Source of the DNA: Malania oleifera
Lineage: Eukaryota; Streptophyta; Magnoliopsida; Santalales; Ximeniaceae
Direction of reading: 5' to 3'
Length of the DNA stretch: 64,000 nt
Assembly (NCBI RefSeq): GCF_029873635.1
Contig: NC_080423.1
Coordinates: 89,449,191 to 89,513,190 of the forward strand
Part shown: piece after piece, positions 1-9,456 of the stretch
How positions within the stretch are numbered: position 1 is the stretch's first letter
Layout of the letters: the number at the start of each line of letters is the position of its first letter
Position numbers and translations under genes: made by a program
The notes under the pieces: model-generated
Database searches by the model: none
Seen by the model: the letters and a program-made list of their open reading frames with translations, nothing else
Told to the model about the DNA's origin: nothing

Positions 1-117
1 GGCATAGGCAGACTTTAACACTTTTTTTGGTAAAAAATTCTAGCAAATTCCTTTATTTGCAGCATGGTAGGTTATTAGAGAGAAGGCTCCTACTGTATGA
101 TGGCACAAAATTGTTTG

Positions 118-232
118 GTTAAAAATCATATCCCTAGATTTGCATTGATTCTCTGGATTACTAAATGGAGGGATTTACACAATATGAATTGCATTTTTTG
201 TGGTGATGCCAACAAGAGCAAAGCCCTTCTAG
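118..232 (+). pseudogene. LINE-type zf-RVT domain remnant
   Basis: One frame from about position 134 reads VKNHIPRFALILWITKW, then after a short gap NCIFCGDANKSKALL. The first part matches the conserved core of the zinc-binding region found at the C-terminus of plant non-LTR (LINE) reverse transcriptases, where a P-x-F-x-x-x-x-W motif is followed some 20-30 residues later by a C-x-x-C pair. Here the linker is shorter than usual, so an internal deletion is likely. There is no start codon and the frame is closed on both sides. The 232-305 stretch is T-rich and holds nothing else I recognise. This is seen sequence plus remembered family motif; I am moderately sure. Confidence 0.5.
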
Positions 233-305
233 AAGAGTTAGGATTTTTTTCCCCTTAATTTTTTTGGTAGAAGTTCGTACAATATTTTTTTCTCTTCATA
301 TATGT

Positions 306-2431
306 TGTTGACCTTATAGGTCACGCTCAGTTTTGATAATGACAAATACTCCTGTATTTAATAAATATCTAGTTCATGTGCAGGTCTATATTAGCAGACA
401 CATTGATGGCATGTGAAAGTTTAAAGCTTGAAAACAAATTTATATTCTTAATTGTAATATTCAGTAGTAAAATTTGTCTATAATAGTAATTAGGATATTG
501 GGTTTGTAATAAGCACACACAACACATGCATGATTTATTTTGTGAGCTCAAACCAAATACGAACTAAAAGTGACCGTAGAAAGACCTTATGGTTCGACCG
601 ACACCAGACTTTTTCGGTGTCTTAATTTTGGACATAAATGACCCTACGACACATACATTTGCACATATGTTTGTTAGGCACTTGAATAGGGTTTGTATGT
701 TTTGAAACGGGACCGAAATGCACACTTGGTGCACTTTCGGTCGACCGGCCAACATAGTTTATTTTGGCTTGGTCAACCAAACCGGACCTGGGTCAACAGT
801 TGACCAAGGTCCTGGTCGACCGAACTAGGTAGTTCAAAAAGCCCCGGTCAACCGAAACCTCCCTGGGTCAACATTTTGACCATCTGGTCGATTGAGCCAC
901 TTTTGTACTCCAACTACCTGGTCGACCGAGGGTCCTCAAGAAAAATCTTAGCGGTTTAGTTGACCGAACTAGCCAGTTCAAATTGGCTCGGTCGATCGAA
1001 CTTCGGTAAAATTGGAAAATCACTTTTGGAAAGGGTCTTTCAGTCGACCGAGCCTTTAATTCAAAATCCCCCTGGTCGACCAAACCATATGAGACCTGGT
1101 CGACCGAAACATTTTTGGTCGACCGGACTTCTCGGGTTGCCCTAAATTTTTTACCGCAGTTAATATTTTTAAACAGGGTTAAAATGTTTTAAATGTCATT
1201 AAAATTTTTTAACAATCCCTAAAAGGTCCCCAACGGTAAAAAATTCTGGTATGTCTATATATACTCTTTCTTTTGGGAAAATTAAGCATCGATTAGCAAA
1301 AAAAAAAAAAAAAAATCCAAATTTCTCTCTAAAGCTAAATACTTCCTATTGCTCATATGATTTCCAAATCCACTCAAACTTACCTTCTTCACTTCTTTGT
1401 ATCATTTGTAAGTGTATTGAGTGTGTTCATTTAGAGGTTTGCTCTCTCATTTTGTGAGTGCTTGAATCGATTTTTTACGAGAGCATAACCTAAGCATTCT
1501 TAGGAGACTTTTCTAATAAGTCTACCTTAATAAGGCTTGTGGTGAACTTCCGAGTGTTGCCTTCTCATTGCAATATCTTTGGAAGTTTGTATTTGTCTTT
1601 GGCTTGCAAAAACATTTTCAAACTTACTCAAATATCTTGTGGTATTCATATTGACATTGTCGTGAAAAGATATTTGTGTTTGATATACAAATCTTTGTGG
1701 TAATATCTATTTAAGTTTATATTATTTGCTGAATACAAAGATTGCTTAGCTTTGCAAACCAAGCATATACACTAGTTGAAATATTTGAAACTTGCATAAT
1801 ATCTTTGTCTGAGCATCTTGATTGAGATCATATTGAAATACAAAGATTGCTTGTTGACACTCTCACGTACGCATTACACTAATAGAAAATATATTTGAGA
1901 GTTGAACCTTTAGACCACATTGAGCTTACATTTTAAATCATCTGTGGTGTTTGTGATTGTGCGCATTTGGGGTACAAATCCGCTTTACGTGAAAGCACTT
2001 TCATATTGTACCATTTGATTGTAAAATCTGAGTGATTCCAGGCGTTGCCTGAGGGGGCAGTAATCCAACCCGGTAAGGATTGGTGTAAAGGTTGAGTTCA
2101 GCCCTGTGTTAATTGACCTGGTTTGTATAGGTGCCGCTTCACCCGGTTAAGTGAGCAAGTTATTGTGATAATCCTTGTGCTGGTTAGCCAAGGCGAGGAC
2201 GTAGGCAGTTGGCCGAACCTTGATAACATATCTGTGTGTCACCCTTCTCTTTACTGTTTTTTTTTGTTTTTGTGCTTGTGTAATTGATTAAATTGCTTTA
2301 TTTAATTTCTGATATTACTTGCACTAGATTGACCATACGATTGTGAACATACTGCTGTTAGGAGGAATGGGGATAGATTTTGAAAATACCAATTCACCCC
2401 CCCCCCTTTTGGGATCACGGTAAAGCTAACA
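306..2431 (+). mobile_element. Solo LTR, copy 1 of an unnamed LTR family
   Basis: The unit begins TGTTGACC and ends GCTAACA, so it has TG...CA ends. It is flanked by TATGT (301-305) and TATGC (2432-2436), a 5-bp target-site duplication with one change. No primer-binding site, gag or pol is attached, so it reads as a solo LTR of 2126 bp. Inside, from 5' to 3', are an array of short TCGACCGA-like palindromes (about 720-1140), a TATA-like box (1255-1263), an A-run, and a region near 2040-2230 that is well conserved with the opposite-strand copy at 2523-5959. The C-run near 2398-2406 and the GGGATCACGG box lie close to the 3' end. Confidence 0.72.
720..1140 (+). repeat. Array of GGTCGACCGA-type palindromic words in LTR promoter region
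   Basis: About fifteen degenerate copies of a word close to GGTCGACCGA (itself nearly palindromic) are spread through 420 bp, separated by 15-40 bp. Variants include GGTCAACCGA, GGTCGATCGA and GGTCGACCAA. The array ends about 115 bp before the TATA-like box of this solo LTR. It explains the arginine- and tryptophan-rich open frames on both strands here, which are not genes. Confidence 0.75.
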
Positions 2432-2579
2432 TATGCTTTTCTTTTTAGTCGATGATTTTGCCTACAATTATTGCTATTAAAACTGTAACACAATTAAAGC
2501 ATAACATATGAAAATGAACATGTGTTAGCTTTACCATGATCCCAAAAGGAGGGTGAATTGGTATTTTTAAATTTGATGA

Positions 2580-5500
2580 CCTAAGTCAGTATCCTAACAA
2601 CAGTATATTCACAACCCTGAAGTTAATCCAATGCAAGTAAAATAAATCAATTGTAATATGTAGCAGAAATTAAATAACGCAATTTAATCAACAAAGCATG
2701 CACCAAAAAGTAGTAAAGAGAAGTGACAAGCAGAAGTGTTATTGAGGTTTGGCAAATTGCCTACGTCCCCGCCTTGACTAACAAGCACAAGGATAACCAC
2801 TATAATGCTCACTTAAAAGGGTGGAGCGGCACCTAAACAATGAGGTCAATTAGCACAGGGATGAACTCAACCTTTACACACAATCCTTACCTGGCTGGAT
2901 TACCTCCCCCTCAGGCCACACCTGGAATACAACAGTATTTTCTCAATCAACTGGTATAGTGATAATGTTTTCATGTAAAGCAGATATGTACCAAATACGC
3001 ACAGTCACATACACATCAATGATATGGATATAATGTAAGCTCAGTGATGCAAATAGTTTTACTATCAACACTAAATATGGTATAATCAGTGAAATACTCA
3101 AGAGTGTTCAATACAAGCAATATCTTGGAATTTAAGCAAAGCACAGTTCAATAACAAATCAATATTCCAAAGATATCAATCAGATATTCAAACTAGTTCA
3201 AGAAGATTTTCTTCAATGAATAAAGCACACTACTAGTTTGAAAATATTTTTCTTGTTGAAAATATCTTTGCACAACAAAAATAAAAACTATTGGACACTT
3301 GCAATAACAATGCAAATATCCTAAGCTTACTAGTTTATCCCAACGCAAGATTTATAATATTAAAATCTATGGGATAAACCTAAGCTAAACTCCCTAAAAA
3401 TAATATCACAATCAAACACACAAATGGGAGTTTCTAGCAAAGTCTAGCAATCACAAGCATTCTAAATATGCTCTCACAATCTCAGAATGTATCAAGGAAA
3501 TGGAAATTTGAGAGTATTTGGACAAAGAGAGTGTTTTTAAAAGAGAGGAATTTTGGCTAATGAAATTACTAATCAATTGCTAATCTTTACAAATGAGCCT
3601 ATATTTATAGGCAAGGGTAAAATTATAATCGTTTGGGACTTGTTGGGAATTCTTAGAGAAGTTTCAAATTGTTTAACCACAATTAACCCAACTTAACCTG
3701 TATTTATCTCAACTAAAAAAATTTTAACCCGACGAGGTTCGGGTGGTTGAACCGTGGTTCATTCGCTCGAACAGACACAATAATAAAAGCCTTTAAAATC
3801 AGTTCCGCAGCCCGAGTTCTAGTTCGATGGCCCGAATCAAAGTCAGAAACATTTTTTCGTAAATTCGGGTGCCTGATCATAGGTTCGGTAGCTCGAACTC
3901 ATGTGTTCGTTCGCTCGGGGCTCAATTTGAACTAAACAGCTTGGTAGCCCGAGTTGGTGGAATGTTCTTTTTAGGTGGTTCGGGCGCCCATGGATGGTAT
4001 GCACAAATTTGGTCGGTCGCCCAAGAGCCTAAGTCAACTGTTGATTTTTCAACAATTCGGGCGCCCGAGGAGTTTTGAACTCCTAGGTCGGTGTCCTAAT
4101 AGCAGTATATTCACAACCCTAAATTCAATCTAGTACAAGTAAAATAAATCAATTGTAATATGTAGTAAAAATTAAATAACGCAATTTAATCAATTAAGCA
4201 TGCACCAAAAAGCAATAAAGAGAAGTGACATGCAGAAGTGTTATCGAGGTTCAGCAAATTGTCTATGTCCCCGCCTTGGCTAACAAGCACAAGGATTACC
4301 ACTATAATGCTCACTTAAACTGGTGGAGCGACACCTAAACAACCAGATCAATTAGCACAGGGCTGACCTAAACCTTTACATACAATCCTTACAGGACTGA
4401 ATTACCGCCCCCTCGGGCTACACCTGGAATACAATAGTATTTTCTCAATCAACTGGTACGGTGATTATGCTTTCATGTAAAGCAGATATGTACCCAATAC
4501 GCACAGCCACATACACATCAATGATATGAATATAGTGTAAGCTTAGTGATGCAAATAGTTGTGCTATCAACACTCAATATGGTATAATAAGTGAAATGTT
4601 CAAGAGTGTTTAATACAAGCAATATCTTGGAATTTAAGCAAAGCAAAGTTCAATAGCAAATCAATATTCCAAAGATATCAATCAGATATTCAAACTAGTT
4701 CAAGAAGATTTTCTTCAATGAAATAAGCACACTACTAGTTTGAAAATATTTTACTTGTTGAAAATATCTTTCCACAACAAAAATCAAAGTTATTGGACAC
4801 TTGCAATAACAATGCAAATATCCTTAGCTTACTAGTTTATCCCAACATAAGATTTATAATATTAAAATAAGTGGGATAAACTTAAGCTAAACTCCCCAAA
4901 AATAATATCATAATAAAACACACAAATGAGAGTTTCTAGCAAAGTCTAGCAATCACAAGCACCCTAAATATGCTCTCACAATCTCAGAATGTATCAAAGA
5001 AATGGAAATTTTAGAGTATTTGGACAAAGATAGTGTTTTCAAAAGAGAGGAATTTTGGTTAATGAAATTGCTAATTAATTGCTAATCCTTACAAATGAGC
5101 CTATATTTATAGGCAAGGGTAAAATTATAATCGTTTGGGACTTGTTGGGAATTCTTACAGAAGTTTCAAATTGTTTAACCACAATTAACCTAACTTAACC
5201 CGTATTTACCTCATCTAAAAAATTTTTAACCCGACGACGTTCGGGTGGCTGAACCGTGGTTCGGTCGCCTGAACAGACACAATAATAAAAGCCTTTAAAA
5301 TCAGTTTGGTAGCCCGAGTTACAGTTGGGTGGCCCGAATCAAAGTCAGAAATATTTCTTCATAAATTGGGGTGCCTGGTCATAGGTTTGGTAGCCCGAAC
5401 TTGTGTGGTTGGTTGCCCGGGGCTCAATTTGAACTAAACAGCTTGGTAACCCGAGTTAGTGGAATGTCTTTTTCAGGTGGTTTGGGCGCCCGTGGACGGT

Positions 5501-5582
5501 ATGCACAAATTTGGTCGGTCTCCCGAGAGCCAAAGTCAAATGTTGACTTTTCAACAGTTCAGGCGCTCGAGGAGTTTTGAAC
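2580..5582 (-). repeat. 1.5-kb direct tandem duplication inside solo LTR copy 2
   Basis: Unit A (2580-4081) and unit B (4082-5582) align at a constant offset of about 1502 bp, from a CCTARGTCRGT start to a GGAGTTTTGAACT end. Both carry the same TATA-like box (in CCTATATTTATAGG, near 3598 and 5099) and their own palindromic array (3725-4080 and 5225-5600). Differences are single-base changes and small indels scattered throughout, so the duplication is not very recent. Confidence 0.8.
3725..4080 (-). repeat. Array of GTTCGGGYGCCCGAA-type palindromic words, unit A
   Basis: Repeated words around GGTTCGGTAGCCCGAA and TTCGGGCGCCCGA, roughly every 30-40 bp. The array sits upstream of the TATA-like box of this LTR when read on the minus strand. 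The paralogous position in the solo LTR at 306-2431 has a different core word (GGTCGACCGA). Confidence 0.7.
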
Positions 5583-5600
5583 TCCTAGGGTCGGTAGCCC
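5225..5600 (-). repeat. Array of GTTCGGGYGCCCGAA-type palindromic words, unit B
   Basis: Tandem partner of the array at 3725-4080 with the same word type and spacing, again immediately upstream (minus strand) of the TATA-like box near 5099-5112. Individual words have drifted between the two units (for example CCCGAACTCATG against CCCGAACTTGTG), while order and spacing are kept. Confidence 0.7.
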
Positions 5601-5993
5601 GAGCTCTCTCAATTTCCCTAATAATATTCAATTTAAGTGCATTTTTCACACTCTTGTATTTTGTATGATATATGTGAGAGTGTTGGGACCTAAATTCATA
5701 CTATGGTCTTACTGAGCTTACCATATATCCTATATCCATGATATGCAGGTAAGTAATACAAACCATATTCCTAGTTACTATTATAGACCCATATTACATT
5801 AATTGAATTGGCAATACAAATTAAAATCTTCAGGGTCTTCATGTTGCTTCAAATGTCATTCCTTGAGATGCTCATCTAAGTCTGCACAAACACTTGAAAA
5901 CCATCAAATACCTAAGTATTTGTCATTATCAAAATCGGGTGTGACCTATAAGGTCAACAACATGATTTTCTATTAAGGGGTTGTTATGATTTT

Positions 5994-5996
<3 letters not shown>

Positions 5997-6034
<38 letters not shown>
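5997..6034. repeat. (TG)n microsatellite
   Basis: Uninterrupted TG dinucleotide run of about 19 units, just outside the right target-site duplication of the solo LTR. Confidence 0.95.
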
Positions 6035-6035
<1 letters not shown>

Positions 6036-7138
6036 TGGAATGCATTTAGAGGTCCATGTGCAAGTTTGTATGTTTGTAATAATTATTAGAGTTGCTGGCT
6101 GGTGGCTGGAAAAACTGAGCATTCTTGGGTAAGAATAAACTGGTTATAAACATAAATTTTAGTTGCATGTATCCAAATCCAATAGTCATCATATACTTGC
6201 AAACTTGTATATATTTAGGTTCTAATTATGCAATTTAACATACTTAATAACTCCATATGCCTATTAAGTATGCCTTAAAATAGCATATTCTCAATTGTTT
6301 GTTTCTTCCTTATATCTTCAGGATTTTTTTGTTTTTACATATACTTTTTGTCATATTTCAAGAAAAATGTGAATATGGTTGGCTTGATATATTTGATTGT
6401 TGGTAATTTGAGTTTATTTCACCATTTGAATGTATATTTCTTTCTTATTAGTGTATTGTTTACCATATAAGTGTTGTGTTAAGATTTTCTACTCTTATTG
6501 AAATTATATTGCATCTCTTGTGAAATACTGTATTGAGTTTCCATATTGGTTGTGAATAAGCTTTCTGCATGGTTGATGCAGATTTGTGTATTGCATGCTG
6601 GTAGTGAATCTAGGTTCTCACATGCTCTTATATATAAACTCTTATTTAGGTAAAATTTTTTTTTTGGAAATGTTCACTTTATAGTCAGCATGCTGCCGAA
6701 ATTTTTTTGAAAACTTTTCCAAAATATGAGATAATAGATATCGAAGTATATAATTGTATAATCACCAAATGAGATGAGTAATGTTCTTGGAACCACAAAT
6801 AGCATGTCTATGTTTAAGCTGGCCAAAGTTGATCACTTGACCACATCCACACGTGTCTCCAATGGTATGAAAGGGGTGAGTTATATACGTTTGCCTATTA
6901 ATTGAATATTTTTTTCGTAATGTTATTGTTAGATAAGATTACAATCAAGTCGGTCCAAATCGAGTCGAATTTTAACATACTTTACATATTTAGTAAATGA
7001 GTTTTAAAATTAAATTTATGTTGAACTTTTTTAATAAGTAGGGGTGAATATTTTCTTGTAATGTTATTGTTATGTATGATCCTCCGAAAAAAAATTTTGT
7101 TTTCAACATAAATCTTAGGGTTTCGTCTTTCCTAGCCA

Positions 7139-7408
7139 ATGCCTCTACGAACGAAGCCTCAGGCTGCCTCAAAGCATGACCACTCGCCACGATGCGCTGC
7201 CAAGCGGCAGAGGGTCCAAGACCCGCCAAAGGGTGAGTCTTCTTCTAGGGGTCGAGCAGCCCTAAGTGACCACGAACGGATTTCAGATGAGACGAGAGTA
7301 CCAAAGGTGACTCTTGAGGATGTGCAGTTGCCCCCGACACGTACTGCTACGCCACCCATTGAAATGATTTATTTGCTGAAAACAACCAGGTTTCAGGTAC
7401 AGGTTTAA
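7139..7408 (+). pseudogene. N-terminal frame of CACTA-type element protein
   Basis: An open frame of 89 codons starts at an ATG at 7139 and is rich in R, K, S and P (starts MPLRTKPQAAS; includes RQRVQDPPKGESSSRG). Such basic, low-complexity N-termini are common in the accessory protein of plant CACTA elements, but I do not recognise a domain. The frame runs into the first of three tandem repeats at about 7361 and stops at 7408. Base composition is clearly more GC-rich than the surroundings, which supports past coding. Function unknown; assignment rests on its neighbours (the coiled-coil C-terminal frame at 8543 and the CACTA terminus at 19331). Confidence 0.4.
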
Positions 7409-7534
7409 TGGGAAAATGTCCAATTTACAGACGGTGGCTCCTCCTCGCAACAATAAGGTGCTTCTTCTTATACATTGTGATGTTAGGATCTGCGATCAAC
7501 TAATCTAACAAAAATGCTTTGTGCTTTGTTTTAG

Positions 7535-7648
7535 AAACTAGTGGAGCTAGTAAAGATTGAATGTTGGGGTGTTGTGAACTTCTCAGCTTGATGTGATATC
7601 CATGGTCTTGTGAGAGATCTAATCAAATATGGAGAAATGAAAGGAATT
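7535..7648 (+). pseudogene. ARGONAUTE4/6-like exon fragment, copy 1
   Basis: A 114-bp exon-like block lies between a TGTTTTAG acceptor (ends 7534) and a GTAAGT donor (7649). It translates in phase 0 as KLVELVKIECWGVVNFSA, stop, CDIHGLVRDLIKYGEMKGI. This matches the segment of plant AGO4/AGO6-clade Argonautes at the junction of linker 2 and the MID domain (K-L-V-E-P-x-K-I-E-R-W-x-V-V-N-F-S-A-R-C-D pattern). The arginine codon after FSA is a TGA stop. Introns are kept, so the capture was at DNA level. It cannot make an Argonaute: only about 38 of some 900 residues are present. Family match is remembered, not searched. Confidence 0.75.
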
Positions 7649-7984
7649 GTAAGTTTTATTATTATATTTTTGGCAATATAAGAGACGATGGTATTATGTT
7701 ATATGAATTATAGAATTTGCGGGCTGGAATACATGCTTGTGTTGAATGCCAACTGCATGGTTGATGCAGTACATTGTGAATTGCATGCTGGTAGTGGATT
7801 TAGGTTGTTGTATGATTGAAATGATTTATTTTCTGAAACCAACCAGGTTTCAGGCACATATTCTACGGGAAAATGTCCAATTTACAGACGATGGCTCCTC
7901 CTCGCAACAATAAAGTGCTTCTTCTTATACATTGTGATGTTAGGATCTAAGTTCAAAGACAAAATGTTTTGTGCTTTGTTTTAG

Positions 7985-8098
7985 AAACTAGTGGAGCCAG
8001 TAAAGATTGAACGTTGGGGTGTTGTGAACTTCTCAATTTGAAGTGATATCCGTGGTCTTGTGAGAGAACTAATCAAATGTGGAGAAATGAAAGGAATT
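7985..8098 (+). pseudogene. ARGONAUTE4/6-like exon fragment, copy 2
   Basis: Second copy, same 114-bp length and same splice-like borders (acceptor ends 7984, GTAAGT from 8099). It reads KLVEPVKIERWGVVNFSI, stop, SDIRGLVREL, then IKCGEMKGI. This copy keeps the KIERW residues expected for the family, which copy 1 has changed to KIECW, while the residues after the stop are changed. The stop codon is at the same place as in the other copies. Confidence 0.75.
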
Positions 8099-8440
8099 GT
8101 AAGTTTTATTATTATGTTTTTTACAATATAAGAGACGATGGTATTTTGTTATATGAATTGTAGAATTCGTGGGCTGGAATACATGCTTGTGTTGAATGCC
8201 AATTGCATGACTGATGTAGTATATTGTGAATTGCATGCTAGTAGTGGATTTATGTTATTGCATGATTGAAATGATTTATTTGCTAAAAACAACCAGGTTT
8301 CGAGTGCAAGTTTTAAGGGAAAATGTCCAATTTACAGACGGTGGCTCCTTCTTGCAACAATAAGGTGCTTCTTCTTGTACATTGTGATGTTAGGATCTGA
8401 GTTCAACTAATCTAAAAGAATACTTTGTGCTTTGTTTTAG

Positions 8441-8541
8441 AAACTAGTGGAGCCAGTAAAGATTGAACGTTGGGGTGTTGGGAACTTCTCAGTTTGATGT
8501 GATATCCGTGGTCTTGTGAGAGATCTAATCAAGTGTGGAGA
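8441..8541 (+). pseudogene. ARGONAUTE4/6-like exon fragment, copy 3 (truncated)
   Basis: Third copy, following a TGTTTTAG acceptor that ends at 8440. It reads KLVEPVKIERWGVVGNFSV if the one-base context is ignored (GTTGGGAAC replaces GTTGTGAAC, so VGNFS replaces VVNFS), then the shared TGA, then CDIRGLVRDLIKCG. It breaks off after GTGTGGAGA at 8541, where the sequence switches to the transposon's coiled-coil frame. The break marks one capture or rearrangement junction. Confidence 0.7.
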
Positions 8542-8542
8542 C

Positions 8543-8720
8543 GCTGAGTCTCGGGCGGAGGAGATGGTCCAATGAATGCATACAATAGAAATGGAGAACC
8601 AACAATTGAAAGACATGGTATCTGACGTCACAATGGAGAACCACAGTTTGAAAGACAAGGTGTCCAACATTGAAGCCATGCTCATAGCAATTTTGAACAA
8701 GCAATTAAGCGCAGTTTGAA
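8543..8720 (+). pseudogene. CACTA-type protein, C-terminal coiled-coil fragment
   Basis: Frame reads AESRAEEMVQ, stop, MHTIEMENQQLKDMVSDVT then MENHSLKDKVSNIEAMLIA and ILNKQ. The heptad-like repeats of MENxxLKDxVS and the NIEAMLIA end resemble the coiled-coil C-terminus of plant CACTA accessory proteins (transposase_24-like), as I remember them. An in-frame TGA interrupts it and the frame is lost after about 8720. The junction with the captured ARGONAUTE-like exon is at 8541/8542. Confidence 0.55.
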
Positions 8721-9159
8721 CAAATGATGCACCAATCTCAACCAGATGATGCAGGTGGCTCCTCTCATTAGAAGGCATGTAAAATATAGTTTGAATTGCA
8801 TGCTGGTAGTTCTGTTGCTTATTTAATTCTATTTATATGCTGAATTGTTGGGAGATACTAGAACTATATTGCTTGTGCTGTTAGAACTTCATTTATCTTT
8901 TCTGCAATTTTATATATGCGTAGACAGACCCTAGGTTGTGTACTACTGCTGCTGGCTTAGTTAAACCTAGGAAAAACTTTTGTGACTTGCAGGTTTGGGA
9001 AATGTTCCATTTAGAGACAACATGCTGCCAAAAACTTATAAAATTCAAACGCTTTCTTAACCTCCTCCCAAATAAATCTTCCAAACACTATAGCCTACAA
9101 GTAATACAAGAGCCTCCTAACTCCTTAACTGAAGATCTAATAACATTAAACTCTTAACT

Positions 9160-9456
9160 TAAAACCCAATTAGGGAAATGAAGATCAAAAGCATGCATAA
9201 AATCTATGTATGTGTGTGTATGTAAATTTAAATAGATCATAGTGTTTCAAAGTCATATACCATATTTGTGAGAATGATTATTGTGTGCTGAATGTTAAAA
9301 CATTTTTGAAAGGATGAGTGAAGTTCAAATGAATTTTAAACTTCATCTCTAAATTTACTTTTGCATATGTTAAGTGAAAATTCTATCAATAATGGACTCA
9401 TTTGCATTATTTGATTATTATAGTTGTTTTTTAGTCCTAAAGAAGCCATGAAAACC
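9160..9456. other. AT-rich sequence left of gypsy insertion
   Basis: No frame or repeat that I recognise. It should be continuous with 18166 onward, because the gypsy element at 9462-18160 is flanked by ATTAT duplications. Confidence 0.5.

Larger units (their letters stand above)
2523..5959 (-). mobile_element. Solo LTR, copy 2 of the same family, inverted, with internal duplication
   Basis: Read on the minus strand the unit starts TGTTGACC (5959) and ends GCTAACA (2523), as in the copy at 306-2431. It is flanked by a perfect 5-bp duplication, ACATG at 2518-2522 and 5960-5964. The terminal sequences (TTATAGGTCAC and GATAATGACAAATAC next to the start; GGGATCATGG and AAAGCTAACA at the end) match the first copy. 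It is longer than copy 1 because a 1.5-kb segment is duplicated in tandem. The two solo LTRs are separated by only 91 bp (2432-2522) and together make a long imperfect inverted repeat. Confidence 0.75.
7361..8541 (+). repeat. Three tandem ~450-bp repeats carrying captured gene exon
   Basis: Repeat starts are at about 7361, 7819 and 8268, each reading GAAATGATTTATTT then CCAGGTTTC and GTCCAATTTACAGACG. The period is 458 then 449 bp. The third copy is cut at about 8541, where the CACTA-type coiled-coil frame takes over. Each copy contains an AACAATAAG/gt donor, a ~75-90 bp intron, a TGTTTTAG acceptor and an exon resembling ARGONAUTE4/6. Confidence 0.85.

Noticed and set aside
868..1145. Open frames on both strands (71 and 61 codons)
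   Set aside because: They come from the repeated GGTCGACCGA words of the LTR array; arginine, serine and threonine runs only, no family match.
7159..7359. Minus-strand frame of 66 codons
   Set aside because: Shadow of the plus-strand CACTA-type frame starting at 7139.
8437..8778. Minus-strand frame of 113 codons
   Set aside because: Antisense to the AGO-like copy 3 and the coiled-coil frame; no recognisable domain.
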